Source of the DNA: Brachypterus glaber
Taxonomy: Eukaryota; Arthropoda; Insecta; Coleoptera; Kateretidae
Reading direction: 5' to 3'
DNA: 64,000 nt
Assembly (NCBI GenBank): GCA_958510825.1
Contig: OY294047.1
Location: forward strand, 46,855,365 to 46,919,364
Positions 35,601-50,600 of the stretch are shown piece by piece. Numbering within the stretch: the first letter of the stretch is position 1; each line of letters starts with the position of its first letter. A program made the translations under genes and the position numbers. A model generated the notes under the pieces. The model was not told the DNA's origin and did not search any database. It saw nothing but the letters and a program-made list of their open reading frames with translations.

Positions 35601-38600
35601 TATAACATTATATCGGGGGTTTTTCAAAGGTGGCTCGGTATTTTGAATTACATATATATTTTTTTACTGTTGGTTTAAACAGAAACGACCCCTACTTTTG
35701 ATTTTTAAATAGAATAACCTACATATTTTTACATATTTGGATTCTCCATTAAATTCTATGTACCATCATTGTCATAGAAAACTCTCACATCACAGAACCC
35801 TGAGGTACCCCAACATTTTAAATTTTTAGTTGTGGTATATGTTCTTTACTAAGATTGACACTGACATTTTCCGTAATAATTAAGTAAGGTTAAAGTACAG
35901 TCTATATTATATAGTGCAAGTCCTATAACTGTCTTTAAGCATATATGCTTATAAGCAAAACAACAACAAATTTTATTATCAATGATATTTATACAGTATG
36001 TCTCCAGATAGAGTTACAAAGAGGAATTTATTTTTGATTTGATCTCAAAAAAAGTCACTCTTTATAACTTGCCCTGCTTGATTTTAAACTCACAAAACAC
36101 TAAGCGCTTTTTGTACAACTCTTATGGTTCATGGGATAATGTTTTTTTTTCAAAATAGTGTCTTCAAAAATATAAAGAAAAAAAAACATCATCAAGAGTG
36201 ACTTATTTTAAGATATCAAAAATAAAAAAATCTTCTTTGTAATTCTAACAGTTGGTTTGTGTAATTTGGTGTAATTTTTGCGTGCCAAGCCTCAGTGATG
36301 GCCTGTCGTAATTCTTCAGCATTATGACCCAGGAAAGTTAGTTTCTTCCCTCGCTCTGACTCCGGTATGGAAAGGGTTTCCCGCAGATAATTCATTAATT
36401 GCATATCTTCTTCTGCACTACTCATTCTACTTCGAACAGAACCCCGCTTTCTGCTAATCTGTCCAGTTTCCTCAAGTTTTTTCTTTGCTCGCATTATAGT
36501 GCTGTTTGCAACATTTAATTCAGTGGCTATTTCACGTACACTTATCCCGTCATTTATTCTTGCTGTTATAATACATTTTTGATAATTTGTAAACTGCGGC
36601 ATAACTAATGTGAATTATTTTGACAAGTAATGTCATAATATTTGACAAATAAATGTCAAAGAGACCTTGATAAAGTTCAATATAATCTGTAACATTTTTA
36701 GGTGTAAGCGTTTATTATGAAAACGATGGTATTATCTCAAGTTTTTGTAAGCATTGTGACAGCTTTTGTCATTTTTGAAATAAAATTTTGTTTTAGATTT
36801 TTTTGTCTGGAAAGTCACTAAATCTATTTATTTTGGATCAGTTTTTGGTAGAAAAATTATAACGTCTATGGCTCGTCAATATCACTAGAAGGATTTTTTT
36901 TTACAATGATACCAAAAAGTTAATATTTATTATCATAATCTCTTTAAAAAAGTTCTAAAATAATATGCGCGTTGCACACGCCTCCAGTTCTTTTGATGAT
37001 GCCTCAAAACAAGCCGCATAAAACACATAAGCGTGCGATGGTAATACCATCGCATACCATCATGGTATTATTTTTAAAAAATTTCTTTACTTTAAAGAGA
37101 CTATAAAAATTAATATAATATATTAATTTTATATTATACGTTTTGGTATCATTGTACATATCGTCCACTAAAGGCTCTAGTTGTCTAACTCCAAATTTTT
37201 CAAAAATGAGATTTTTATCAAATATGCTTCATTATCTGATTACCAACATGCTTCAAAAAAAAAAAGTTGCATTAAACCAATATCAGCCTCAAAAAATGCA
37301 AAAATGTAAATATTTTAAGTCGCTAAGTGTCTAACTCCATCATATGATTGTGAGAAAACAATTAAATGAGAACTGTCACTAATGTCAAACTATTTCTGGA
37401 CAACAGGGGATCCCATTTCAAATATTTGTTAATTTACTGTTTGATGATAATTATAATTATTGCCATTAATAATGTATATATATTATGCCTACCTAGTAGT
37501 AATATTATATATTAAATATAAAAATATAAATTTTTTGTAATAATATTACGCGATATAATACGATAGGTATCCTCTTTTATCTTCCCTTGGAGTTAGACCA
37601 TTAGTGAATTTAGATTCTGTGGTTAAAATTTAATTTTCAAATAATTTATATAAAATAGATAACAATGAAAAGTTTTAAATACATTAACACATTTCAAACA
37701 TTTTTACCTGTAAACAAGCTAGTTTTAAAGTTCTAAATTGCTATAATTAAGTTTTAAATCGTTTTTTACGTCTCCTGAAAAATATGTCGTTTTGGAGTTA
37801 GACCGTTAGAGCCTTTAGATGACGATATGTAATAATAATTTTCACTATAGGCCAGCGCGCTCTCAACTTTACGCTTTAAGCGTCATAAGGCAGGATGCGT
37901 GCAAGTGAGAGGCACTTACTGCCGTTTACTTTAACAGGGCAGTATAGTAGTTGCGACAGCTATAAAAAAATAATATTTTTAGTAACATCGACGAGCCATA
38001 GACGTAATTATGGAAAAAGTTCGGTTAAAAGCAAAAAATGTGTTTTTCGTGTAAAATTAAAAGTAAACATTTTTTTTAATAAATCGTATTTTTCTACTAA
38101 TATTTGATTTAAAACGAATAGATTTAATGACTGCAGATAAAAAAAATCTTAAACAAAATTTTATTTTAAAAAAACTTAAGAATCTTATCTTAAAAATCTT
38201 ATCTGATAATACACAGAATTTAATGGAGAATCCAAATATGAAAAAATATACGTGGTGCTCCATTTAAAAATCAAAAGTGGGGATCGTTTCCGGTTAAACC
38301 GGAAGTGACAAAAAATACGCTAGATGGTATAATTAAAAATATGGTCTTATATAGTTATAGGGGCGACCACCTTGAAAAACACCCGGTATATCCTGTCCAA
38401 GAACGTAGATGTTTTTCTTCTATAGGGGGGGTAATACCCAACCGGTCCTGAAGCAAGCCTTAATTTTGCGCCCATAGAAAAAGAAAAAACACCATCAAAA
38501 AAAAGCTTTGTCCCTTACGGTTTCTACCAAACTTGGCGCCCCTACAAAAAAATTGGAGCCCAAAAAATGCCCGCAAGAAAAAAAGCTTTGTCCCTGACGG

Positions 38601-41600
38601 TTTCTACCAAACTTGGCGCCTCTGCAAAAAAAATGGCGCCCAAACCTATGGGGAGGGGATAAATACCCACCATTACCCCCCTCATCTACGCCCTTGATCC
38701 TGATATCTTGATAAAATTCCTCTTAATACCCAAAAATTTTAGGTGTTATTTGAAAACGGCCTAAATGGAATTCTCGCAGACGAGATGGGTTTGGGTAAAA
38801 CTGTCCAGGTAATAGCCTTGATTTGCCATTTGATTGAAAGAAAAGTGCCCGGCCCTTATCTGATAGTGGTACCACTTTCCACAATTCCCAATTGGTTAAG
38901 TGAGTTTGAAAGGTTTGCGCCAAAATTACCTGTGGTAAGTGAATAAAAAGCTTTTCTAATTTTAGCTTAAGAATTTTTGGATCTTCCTTATGGGTTATAC
39001 AGTGGTGACATTAAATATCGGGACAAACAATTTTTCATAGATTATAGTGGGTCTTGTGTCATTTGTTAAAAAACGTCAAAATATGTCAAATGTTTGTTTA
39101 TATTTTGCTGTTATACAAGTAGTTTGTAAAAAAAGTGTTTTTTATCTTTATTTTAATTTAAAATAAGTTAACTTATGGTGGAAATTTAAGTGAAAAAATG
39201 CTCAGTCATCCTTAGTTTTATTAGATATGGATGAGGTTCAATTTTACTGAAAACAGTTCAAGAAATAGATCTGTTTCTTAAGAAATGTTTTATCGAGAAA
39301 ACATTAGGTTCTTATATCAAACCGAAAAACGATACTCGGTGGTCAAAACTTACAATGGATGGTGAAGTAATTTTTAATTATATAAGAAAAACCGAGAAAA
39401 ACAAGGTGCAGTTGCCGTATACTAGGAATTTTTTTTCGCTTACCTCAGTGCGGCTCTTCAGTAATGAACTCTTAAACTCAAATCCATTTGCAGTAGAAAA
39501 TTTATAAAACTTTTTGAGTTTTTAGCTGTACTGAAGAGTAAAATTAGGTGTGTGTTTTTTTAATGAATATTAAACACATATTCTTTACCCATATAGTACA
39601 ATTTTGATCCAAAGATTATCAATTTTATTATTATTTAAATATAACAACATTTGTGTAAAATTTAATGAATATATATTTATCAATAAACATTAATTTATTA
39701 ATTTAATATTTTTTGACAGTAAACTTCAACTAAATAATTCAGTTATGTCAAAACGAAGTAACCTAGTTTTTAATTTTTAAAATAATCCCATGTTAATCCA
39801 TGAAAAAAATATAAAAATTACACGATTTTTTTGAGGTTGTTCCGACATTTAATGCCACAACTGTACATCGAAAATCGATTTTTTGGGAAAAGCATCGCCA
39901 TTTTCGTTTTTTTTTGTTTTGTAAAACCCTTTGTTCGCGAACTATCTGTAATCTTGTAATTAGGAACAACACCTAAAAATTTTAGATTGATCGGTAAATT
40001 GGTTTTTGAGAAATCGATAGAAAAAAAGGCGTCCAAAAACGACTCGTAAGGGTTTTAAAAATTCGATTTTTATTTAATAACTTAGTGACCCTTTGTAATA
40101 CAGCAACAGTGTTTTGCAATTGATCTTTCCTTATTAACGCCTATTAGCCAATGGTATTTGCATGTAGTTACTTCAACCAGGGACGTCTGAAATGGGGGTC
40201 TTATCACTGTTTTGCCCCAAACTTTTTGCTGCTTTACTTTTTTGTACGTTTAAAACTAGAATAGTATTCCTTATGTAAAAATACATATAAAAGGTACTCT
40301 AGTTGTAATGGCGTAGGATTTTTTTCGTTTCGAGAAAAATACAATTAAACGAAAAAATTTTTAAGAACCAAAAATTAAACACTAAAATATTTCAAAGCAA
40401 GATTTTAGAGATATAAATCAAAAACCAAGAAAAAAAAGTTTCTTTACACGTAGTTACAAAAATCGATTCTAAGGGAATTAATGTCTCCTAAAATACACCA
40501 TTTTTAAAGGCCATGGTACCCTTAAAAACGATTTTTGGACCTACTTGTATAGAAACTTTTTTTCTTAGCTTTTGATGTAGAATTTTTCTGGCTTATTAAA
40601 ATTTTGGTTTTAACATTTTAGTGTTTATTTTTTTTTTCTCGTAACGTGTAATTTTGCATTTATTGTATTTTTCTCGAAAACGCTTAATCCTACGGTATTA
40701 GAACAAGTACTTTTTCATGTGTTTTTATCTGGCGAATAATATTTTAATAATAAACCCACAAAAAAGTTAAGCAGCAAAAAGTTTGGGGCAAAAAAAGTAA
40801 AAGACCCCCATCTCGGACGTCCCTGGTTAAAATAACTACGTGCAAATACCATTGGATAATAGGCCTTAATAAGGGAATATCACATGCAAAACCTTGTTGC
40901 TTTAACACAAAGGGTTCCTGAGTTATTAAATAAAAATATAATTTTTAGAAGGAGCGTAGCACCCTTACAAGTTTTTGGACATGTTTATAGCAACTTTTTT
41001 TCATATTTTTTTATTTAGAATCACTCTGTACAAGGAAGTGCGTCAGTTCTGACACCCTGTATATAAAAATTTTACCCTTTAGGTGAGGTTTCATGGTTCC
41101 GCTGAGGAAAGGAAAAAACAAAGCAAATTAGTTCTGAAAAAGTACGACATCGAAGGATTTAGAACAGGACCGATAGTACTGACGACATACCAAATACCGA
41201 TGGTGGAACCTGGAACTTTCGGCGGCAAAATGGTTTGGCAGTACATCATCATAGATGAGGGCCACAGGATCAAAAATCACAATAGTCAACTGTCAAGGTA
41301 AGTAAGGAAATATTACATTCGTCTAGAAAAGTTTCCTGTGCGCGCTCCGGCGCACAGTGGGAACTTTCAAGATTTTTATTTCAAAATTCCAGAAAACGGT
41401 CAATTTTGAAACGATCTTCCTATTTTTTTTTTAAAGACTTGTACTTTCATAACCTTTCATAACCTACTGCTACAAATTTGATTTGAGGCATAACAATTGA
41501 GTTAAGGTTAAGTTGTCAGATTTTTTTTTAAATTTATTTTAGAGAAGATTATTTAGGGTTTTTGAGGTTGCTAAAAAATTAAAATTTAAAATGGCGCGTC

Positions 41601-44600
41601 CAATATGGCGTCGAAATATTAAAATTGGCGCGCGCCATATTAAATCAGTATTTTAATTAGGTTCACTCGATCAGTTGTTACTTTGTCCAGTGGTTTGGTG
41701 GTTAGCTGTTTAGGTTTCTGGTAGTTTTCACCTGAAAATAAAAACCCTAAACCAACCAACCACCAAAACACACTAACACACAAACTAGACAAAGCAACAA
41801 CCAATCGAGTGACCCTAATTTTAATCTTCAATTTTTAACATTGGGTTTGGTTGGTACTTAAAAATACTGATTTACGAATTTTCGGCAAACAAAATTGAAA
41901 ATTTTAAAATTTCTACGCCATATTGGATGCGCCATTTTAAATTTTAATTTTTTAGCAACCTCAAAAACCCTAAATGTTCTCTGAAACAAATGAAAAAATT
42001 GTAATCTGATAACTTAACCTCTCAGTACTCAATTGTTATGCCTCAAATCAAATTTGTAGCAGTAGGTTATGGAAGTACAAGTCTTAACAAGTTCTTAAAA
42101 AAAAAAAAATAACTAAGAAGATCGATTTAAAATTGACCGTATTTTGGAATTTTGAAATAAAAAACTCTTTGAAAATTCCCACCACATTTTCTATAAAAAA
42201 ATTGTTTATAATTTTGTGAAAGAAAAAAAAATGGTTGAAAAAAATGCAAAAAATATTTTTTTTTTGTAAAACTATAAAGTTTTATTCATACAGGAACAAA
42301 AATTCATAGACCTTTCAAATAGAAGTAGTTCCAATCTCGTGATAGTACAAATTCTCGTACATAGTATTATTTATTTTTTTTAATTTATTTTTTGATGAAA
42401 CTTTATTTCAGAATGTTGCGAAGTCTAAACTCTCACAATCGTCTTTTATTAACCGGAACTCCTTTACAGAACAATATAACAGAGCTTTGGTCCTTGTTAA
42501 ACTTTTTGTTGCCGCACATTTTCAAAAATGAGAGTACGTTTGCCGCTCTGTTTATGATGGAAGATATTCAAGATAAGGATAAACTGCTTAAAAATGAAGA
42601 ATCTCACAGCGTTATATCTACAATTCACAAGGTTTGTTACTGGATACATAATAATGTAATTAATGTACTAGTGCGGAAAATATTCATATACGCGAACTAC
42701 TTTTAAATGGCCCGAATCTTTTCGGGCCTTGTGTTTTAGGGTCATATTGTTAATTTTCGGTTTTTGCAAAATAAAATTTGTTATCTTCATTGTTTTCAAA
42801 CAATAGATGACCTAAAAAAATTGTATATTGTTATTAAGAAAAAAAGCACTTTTCCTCTGGGTGAAACGTTCTAAATATTATTTTACTTATATTAATTTTT
42901 GCATTTAATTTATTTAAAGTATATTTTTTCCTTAGCCCAAAAAATTTTCGTAGACTGAATCTTACACTTTTCGAGATTTTGATGATAACTTATCTAATGT
43001 AGAATTTGCAATTTCGGAGAGATTTCTAGGTGTATAATCCATATATTCTCGAATCATTTTTAATCAATTTCACACAACGTTTTTGCACAGAATCTCGAGT
43101 TAATGACCTGTTTACAGAATACTGCCGAATTTTTTTAAAAAGCATTAATAGGTTTTATCAAGGTGGGCATTGAAATCGTAAATTTTACAACATAGTTTGA
43201 TTTTTTTTGACAGGTAAGAATAAATTTTTAAAGTAAGGTCATGTATTTGTCAAATTTAAATATATCAAAGCAAAAAAAAAAAACAGTATCCGCTTTGATT
43301 TTTTTCTTCTAAAAATTAAAATTAGTAGAATAAAAATCTAAAAAAACCTAAAACAACATAATTTACATAACTATTTTAATTATAGAGTATTATAAGAGTT
43401 ATTTAAATAGTACAATACAGAAAACTAACAAAAAATCCAGTACTTACTGTATTTTACCCTAGAGGGTTTTTGTCAAAAGTTTAACCCAACTTGTAAAATC
43501 TCTTGTCAGAATGATATGATGTTGTACAGTTTACGATTTCAATGCCTCCCTTGATAAAACTTATTAATGTTTTTTTAAAAACAACTTTGAAGTATGGCTG
43601 TCATCAAAATCAAAGAGTGCTGCCGCCAGTGGCGGTTTTGCTAACTAACTGTTTTTTACGGTGTACCACAATAAACTCATTTTCTTACTGTAAGAAAATA
43701 GGTCACATCTAGTGTGGTCAGTTATAAAATATGAACATTTTAATACGCTTAAAGGAAAATATTATTTTTAGAGCACCAGTATTGTAGTAAAAGGTTTGTT
43801 TTTTATTTTTTTTTTCATGTTTTTTTCGTTTTCCGAAAAAAAAACTTAAATTTTTTTTTTTAAATAGTTTTAAAAATTTCTCTTTGAATTTTTATTTCGT
43901 TTTCGGTTTTACTGAAGCTAGGACCAATAGGGAATAGTTATTTTCTTAACTAGTGTATTAAGTAGCCTGACGACCTCGTGAGCTGATATTCTTAAGTGGA
44001 TAAAATCACTTAATACACGAGTTGAGAATTAAATTTTATCCAACACCTTTTATTTTTAAATAAAAATCTATAATTTTGCGAAAAATTAAGATTAAGTTTT
44101 CTTAATACTAAAATAATAGGTAGCCATGGCCTAAGTATGCCTATTAAAAATAAACAATTGCTAGTTTTACATTTTTTACAAACGTCAAAATGGACGCGGT
44201 GATGACAGAATTTTTAATAAAAACAGTATTTTATTCAAAAACTAAAGAATAATTTGGGATTTTCTTTAATTTTTATGGTTTAGTTAACATGCTTCTATTT
44301 ATAGAATAGTTATAATACTTAATTAATAGGGTATGTAACTAATTTTGGGTGAGATCAAAAGCTGTATGTAAAAGAGTGGGTGAAAAATTTTTTAGTCACT
44401 AGTGGAAAAAAACTCTCTTTTGACATTTAAAATAGTGCTCAAAACAAGTGTTTCTGTGAAGGTGTTGGATAAAAGTATTATTTTGCTTGCAGTATTTTTA
44501 TTTTTAATCTTTAGCAACCGTTTTTTTCTTGTTTCAGGTTTTGGCACCGTTTATGTTAAGGCGCCTGAAGTTAGACGTATTAGACGACATGGTTCCGAAA

Positions 44601-47600
44601 AAAGAGCAAATCGTCTATTGTCCTTTAACAACACTGCAGAGAGATTTGTACGAATACGTGATTAATCGGAACATCGATCTTTTGTTAAGAAGAGACGAGG
44701 AAGAAGATGTAAGTTTTTTCAGTGTTTACTAATTTTGCGGGTGTCTACGCCAAATAATATGTAACATAGGAAAAAAAAATTAAAAAAAACCTACACAAAC
44801 AATGTTAATAGTTTTTGTTATAGAAGTTTTACCATTTAATCAAGTGTTGATTACTTGGGACTATTAGCAGATTAAAGTCTGACATGGGAAGAAACCTACA
44901 ACAACATGATAACATTATTTTTAAAATATAAAAGTGTTAACACTTTTATGTGTAAGCTTACTTAGCACCAATATTTAGGAAAGCAATTTTGCAAGATAAT
45001 TGCCAACAATTTAAAAATAAAATTATTATGATTTTTTTTTTTTTGGAAAACTCGGAAATCCCTATAGTTACCCTATATACAAACCTCGATGTAACGAGTT
45101 GGGTACATCTTAAAAATGTGTATAGAACAAATTCAAAAAAATGTTTTGTCTAAAATTTTCAAAAAAGTGCTATTTTTTATGACCCCCTCGAGGCCTCCTA
45201 TATTTCAAAAACGGCGTGAGATAAAATTCTAAAAAAATACGGATTTTAAACTTAAATTAAGCTTAAAAGAAAACTATAGAAAAATCCATCAGGGTGGGTT
45301 AGGGGGTAAAGAGGACAAAAACCATATTTTTTTATTACGTAAAAATATAAAACCAAAAGAAAGCCCAAATAATTATCTAAAAATAATGTTCTATACATTT
45401 TTGTCGTACTTTGTGTAGAACTCTTGGAAATTTAGGCACGAAAAAGAAAAAAACGAGGAAAATAATCTAACAACTAGATGAAACGTTGCAAGCACCCTGT
45501 CAAAACATCGGCACTATTGTACACTAGAGTCATCTAGTTTGCAAATTTCAAACTAGGTGTTTTGTTTGATTTTAAATTCTGTATCTTTAAAACATTACAT
45601 TGTAGCAAAAAACTGTATATAATATTTTTTATAGGGCTTGAAAAGAACTTTTATTTAAAATATAATTTTTTGAAATCGGGTTATAAATATGTGAGATATG
45701 CTAAAAAAACGTTTTACTGCTTTAACCGCCAATATATCGAAAACAATTCGTTTTAGGAAAACGTTGTTTTGCATAACATTTTTTGACCAATTTAAAATTA
45801 TCTTTTATATAAGTGCTAAATTAACCAAATACAATAATAATTGCCTTAATTATAAATGAAAAACGCTAAAAATAGGAGTTTTACCCTGTTTTTACCCCCT
45901 TACCCCCAATCGTTTACCCCCAAAATCTAATCAGCTATTCGGAATACGATAAGAAACAATATGCAAAAAACCGCAAGTCGATATCTCATGTAGAAATGGA
46001 GTTAGAGAGTTTACACCCAGACAGACAGACAGACGGACCTAAAAAATTTTTTTACTGATTTCGGCGAAGACTTCAATACATCGGCACTCTTAGTAGCACT
46101 AAGTGCTGATGTAAAACTAGTTACGGAGACAAAAACTTATTTTTTTATTTTTACTCTGTAGATCGCAAAAATAATAAACGAACCGCGCAAAAAACGAAAA
46201 TGCACCGAACAAAGAATTAACTACCGTTTTGCGGAGGACGAGGAAAAGGACGACGATGAACAGGACGATTCCGATTTTGAAGAAAAATTGATGAAGCATG
46301 TCGATGATGAGGAAGAACTGGAGAAAGAACGCCAAATGAGAAAAGTAAAGAAAGAAAATAAGGAGTACATCTGTAGGTCAGTATTTACAAATTTTTCATC
46401 TATACCTGCTTCATTATAAGTGGGACACTGCTTCTTTTGTAAAAAAATACCGACTCATTTTCGTGTATAGAACTATATTATATTATTGATTTTTTCAAAA
46501 CTAAGTTCATTCATTAGTTTTTGAAAAATTATTATTTCAAAATAGACAATTTTTTGATTTGAAAGTCGTCGTTTCCTGTCGCAAAAACGTTAAATTTGCA
46601 GCAGTTTAGTTGAATTTATAATCCCTTATATCGTCATCTAAAGGCTCTAACGGTCTAACTCCAAAACGTCATATTTTTCAGGAGACGTAAAAAACGATTT
46701 AAAACTTAATTATAGCAATTTAGAACTTTAAAACTAGCTTGTTCACAGGTAAAAATGTTTGAAATGTGTTAATGTATTTAAAACTTTTCATTGTTATCTA
46801 TTTTACATAAATTATTTGTAAATTAAATTTTAACCACAGAATCTAAATTCAATAATGGTCTAACTCCAAGGGAAGATAAAAGAGGATACCTATCGTATTA
46901 TATCGCGTAATATTATTACAAAAAATTTATATTTTTATATATAATATATAATATTACTACTAGGTAGGCATAATATATATACATTATTAATGGCAATAAT
47001 TATAATTATCATCAAACAGTAAATTAACAAATATTTGAAACGGGATCCCCTGTTGTCGAGAAATAGTTTGACATTAGTGACAGTTCTCATTTAATTGTTT
47101 TCTCCCAATCATATGATGGAGTTAGACACTTAGCGACTTAAAATATTTACATTTTTGCATTTTTTGAGGCTGATATTGGTTTAATGCAACTTTTTTTTTT
47201 TGAAGTATGTTGGTAATCAGATAATGAAGCAAATTTGATAAAAATCTCATTTTTGAAAAATTTGGAGTTAGACAACTAGAGCCTTTAGTGGACGATATAC
47301 CTTTTGGCTCAGGAAGATTAAGGGTTTTTATTGATTTTTTTTCAGGTATGTGATCACAACTTTATTCGAATGACCTACAAAATGTCAAATACGTACTATA
47401 TGTTTTTATGTGTTTGTGAAAAAATTTTAATTTAAAATTGTGGAAACCATGGACTTTGCCCATAAAAAAATCAGATTGATCGGTAAATTGGTTTTCGAGA
47501 AATCGTGGTCACCGCAAAAAAGGCGTTTCGGGGCAAGGGCCATGGTTTCCACAATTTTCCGAATATTGCAATAAAAAAATTTTCACAAACACATCAAAAC

Positions 47601-50600
47601 ATGTACTATTTGATATTTTCTAGGTCGTTTGAATAAAGTTGTGATTACATACCTGAAAAAAATTAATAAAAAGCCTTAATTTTCCCGAGCTAGTAGGTAT
47701 ATGGGATAAAATTTAATAATGGTATAAATTGATTTAATAATTATAAATTAAAAAAAATATATTAAAAAAAGAAAAAATTGTCATAGTTATTCTTCATATT
47801 GTAATAAAAGATGAAATCCAAGAGGGTTCTACATACAGTTGATTAGCAACAATTTTATTATTCTTAGAGGGACCGTAGTTATTTTTTTACATGGACCGTT
47901 GTTCTTAGCAAAGGGACCAAATTTTCTCAATTTAAAAATAAAATTAATGTTTTTAATATATTATTTTTTATATTTCTCTCTCCCCTTTTCATCCAATTGG
48001 CTTTCTCTAAGCCTAATTTTAGGCATTATATTGTTTTTTTGAGTTTGGAATATATTTATTTCTTTATTCTGCAAGAGTTTTAGAAAGAACAATGTTAACA
48101 GAGTAAAAATTTGCATAATTTTTCAAATATGTAACCACGTTCCCCATGTTAGCAACAACGGTTCCTTTTCGTGGGGACCGTCGTTGCGTTTAGACACAAT
48201 TAGTGGGATTTGGATTAAGGTCTTTGAGATCAGTTCCTGCAAATTTGAGGTTAGGTATTGTATATGTTATTGTACAAATCTAAAATGTTTAGTCTAAGAT
48301 ATAATTAAAAACAATTAAGATAATATTAGGGACCGGCGTTGTTCATTAAAAAGTACGCATTAAAATAACATCGCTTCAACTAAATTTATTAAATGCATAT
48401 TTACAATTAGAAGTACTTACCGCTCTTAACACGTAATGAAAATATTTGGCACTGATCTTCTACTAATAATTTTAACGTACCACGATCGGCATTCTAGCAG
48501 TGTCGGATTTTACTAATATAAGAAGCGCTCGATTTAAATTGGGAGACATAAGTTATTATTTTTTTTTATTCAAACTAGTATAAGATTTTCCAAGTAAATA
48601 AGTCTTATGACGTAAGTTAACAGTTCTTAGATTAACTAAAAAATATTTTGCAAAGTTCAATTAAGGTAATCTACATACAAATATGGATTGTATGTCAAAA
48701 AAGGTTGCGGGAGACAAGGGACCGTTGTTACGTGTTTTAGGTTAATATATCAGATTTTCAAAACAGACGATATTTATAGAAGCTATTAGTAACTGAGTAT
48801 CAAAACCAGTTAATATTGAAGACATTTCATTAACTAAATTGCACAAAAAGTCCATATTTAAGTTTTTTTGGAGCTAGAGACTTTTTATTTTCTCCCATTA
48901 CTGAATTTTGTCCCATATAACCCCTTAAGTGTGACAACGTTTTAAAGGAAATTTAACGTATTTTTTCACTATTTGCCTTATTTTGCTATAGGTTAACTAT
49001 GCTAAACACGGCCGTTATGTTCAAGAAAATTGTCGATCATCCGTACCTCGTGCATTTTCCGCTGGATCCCAACAGTAAGGAAAAACAACTTTTAATCAAC
49101 GAAGATTTGATTAATAGTAGTGGAAAGCTGATCGTTTTGGATGCCATGTTGAAACGTTTAAAGGAACAAGGGCACAAGGTAATATATTTCGGGTTATACA
49201 AGCATAAAAAATATAAAAAAATGTAGGTATTTTTTATATTCGATTTTATTTAAATAACGGTACTGTTTATACACAGAAAAAAAAGGATTCCTTGAACTGA
49301 ACCAAGGACACGTGTATTTCGATATGTTCAAAGCTATATTCTCTTGTTTCAAGGCTAGCGTTTCTTTGAACCTTGAATTAAGAGCGCGGATCTGCATTCA
49401 GAAACCCGTGCTCTTCGTTCAAGGACATTGACTTTGATTCAAAGAAATTCTAGCCTTAAAACAAGAGAATATGGCTTTAAACATATCAAAAGACACGGGT
49501 CATTGGTTCAAGGAAGAAAAGTTAAATTTTTTTGCCTAAAAATTTTCGCGAAAAAATATAGTCTGTCTTTCGGTCTCGATGTCGGAGGTCGAGAACGCTT
49601 TGAACTAGACTTTAAATTTGGGCCATTGGTTTCTTACCAGAAGTTCTCGGATGAGATTGTTTTTGGTAAAAATTGGAGTGAGGGTAAGGGGTTAAACGGG
49701 GTGAAAACTATTAGTTTCCCCAGGGAAAGTCATGCATTAGTAAAAAAATTTCGTAATTTTTTTATTGCTTTTACGTTTCAAGACTTTATATATATAAAAA
49801 ATGTAAAAATAAACTTAAGACGATATTATCTCTCCAAAAATGTTTTTATTATTATTACATAAATAATAGCGACATGTTTCTGCCCTTTTAACATAGGACC
49901 ATCTTCAGGCTAATAATTAAATTAAAAACAAACAACAACAATTACATTACACGTATACAAGTCATACTCAGTATTAGCCTGAAGATGGTCCTATGTTAAA
50001 AGGGCAGAAACATGTCGCTATTATTTATGTAATAATACTAAAAACATTTTTGGAGAGATAATATCGTCTTAAGTTTATTTAAAAACTACCTCCAATATGA
50101 GCAAGGATCATCAAAAATATAATTTAAAAAAAAAAATGTATGTCGGTCTGTGTGTCCGGGTAATTTGTGACCACAGTAACTCAAGAACGCTTCGAGCTAA
50201 TCAAATTTGGACCATAGGTAGATTATCCAAAGTTCTAGACTGGGATTGTTTTTGGTAAAAATCGGATTGGTGTAAAATGGGGTAAAAACAATTTTTTCAA
50301 AAACATTTTTTTAAGGGTGAAAACACCCGTTAGTAAAATCTAAGGAAAAATCAGATTTTTTGCATTTTCTGCTTTAGAGTGTCATGAAACGTCGAGAAAA
50401 TGTGAAAAAAGTAGGTGTTAAAAAAATGTCTGTCTATATGTAAACCTTATAACCTTTTAACGGAATGTCCAATTTAAAAACTCTTTCACCAAAAGATTAG
50501 GACCTTTTCTATTTGCGTCACATTAAATATGGTTAACATTAGTGTAGGGCAAGGGGGGCAAAACGGACAAAAACTATAATTTTTAGCGATATCTCAAAAA

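Noticed and set aside
44402..44665. 87-codon frame overlapping HELLS exon 7
   Set aside because: It is out of frame with the exon, whose other frame carries the conserved [11 protein letters not shown] helicase segment and correct splice sites.
49428..49862. 144-codon plus-strand frame in HELLS intron 9
   Set aside because: It runs through the right arm of one inverted repeat, a degraded dispersed repeat and the left arm of another. No domain is recognisable, and it ends in low-complexity sequence.
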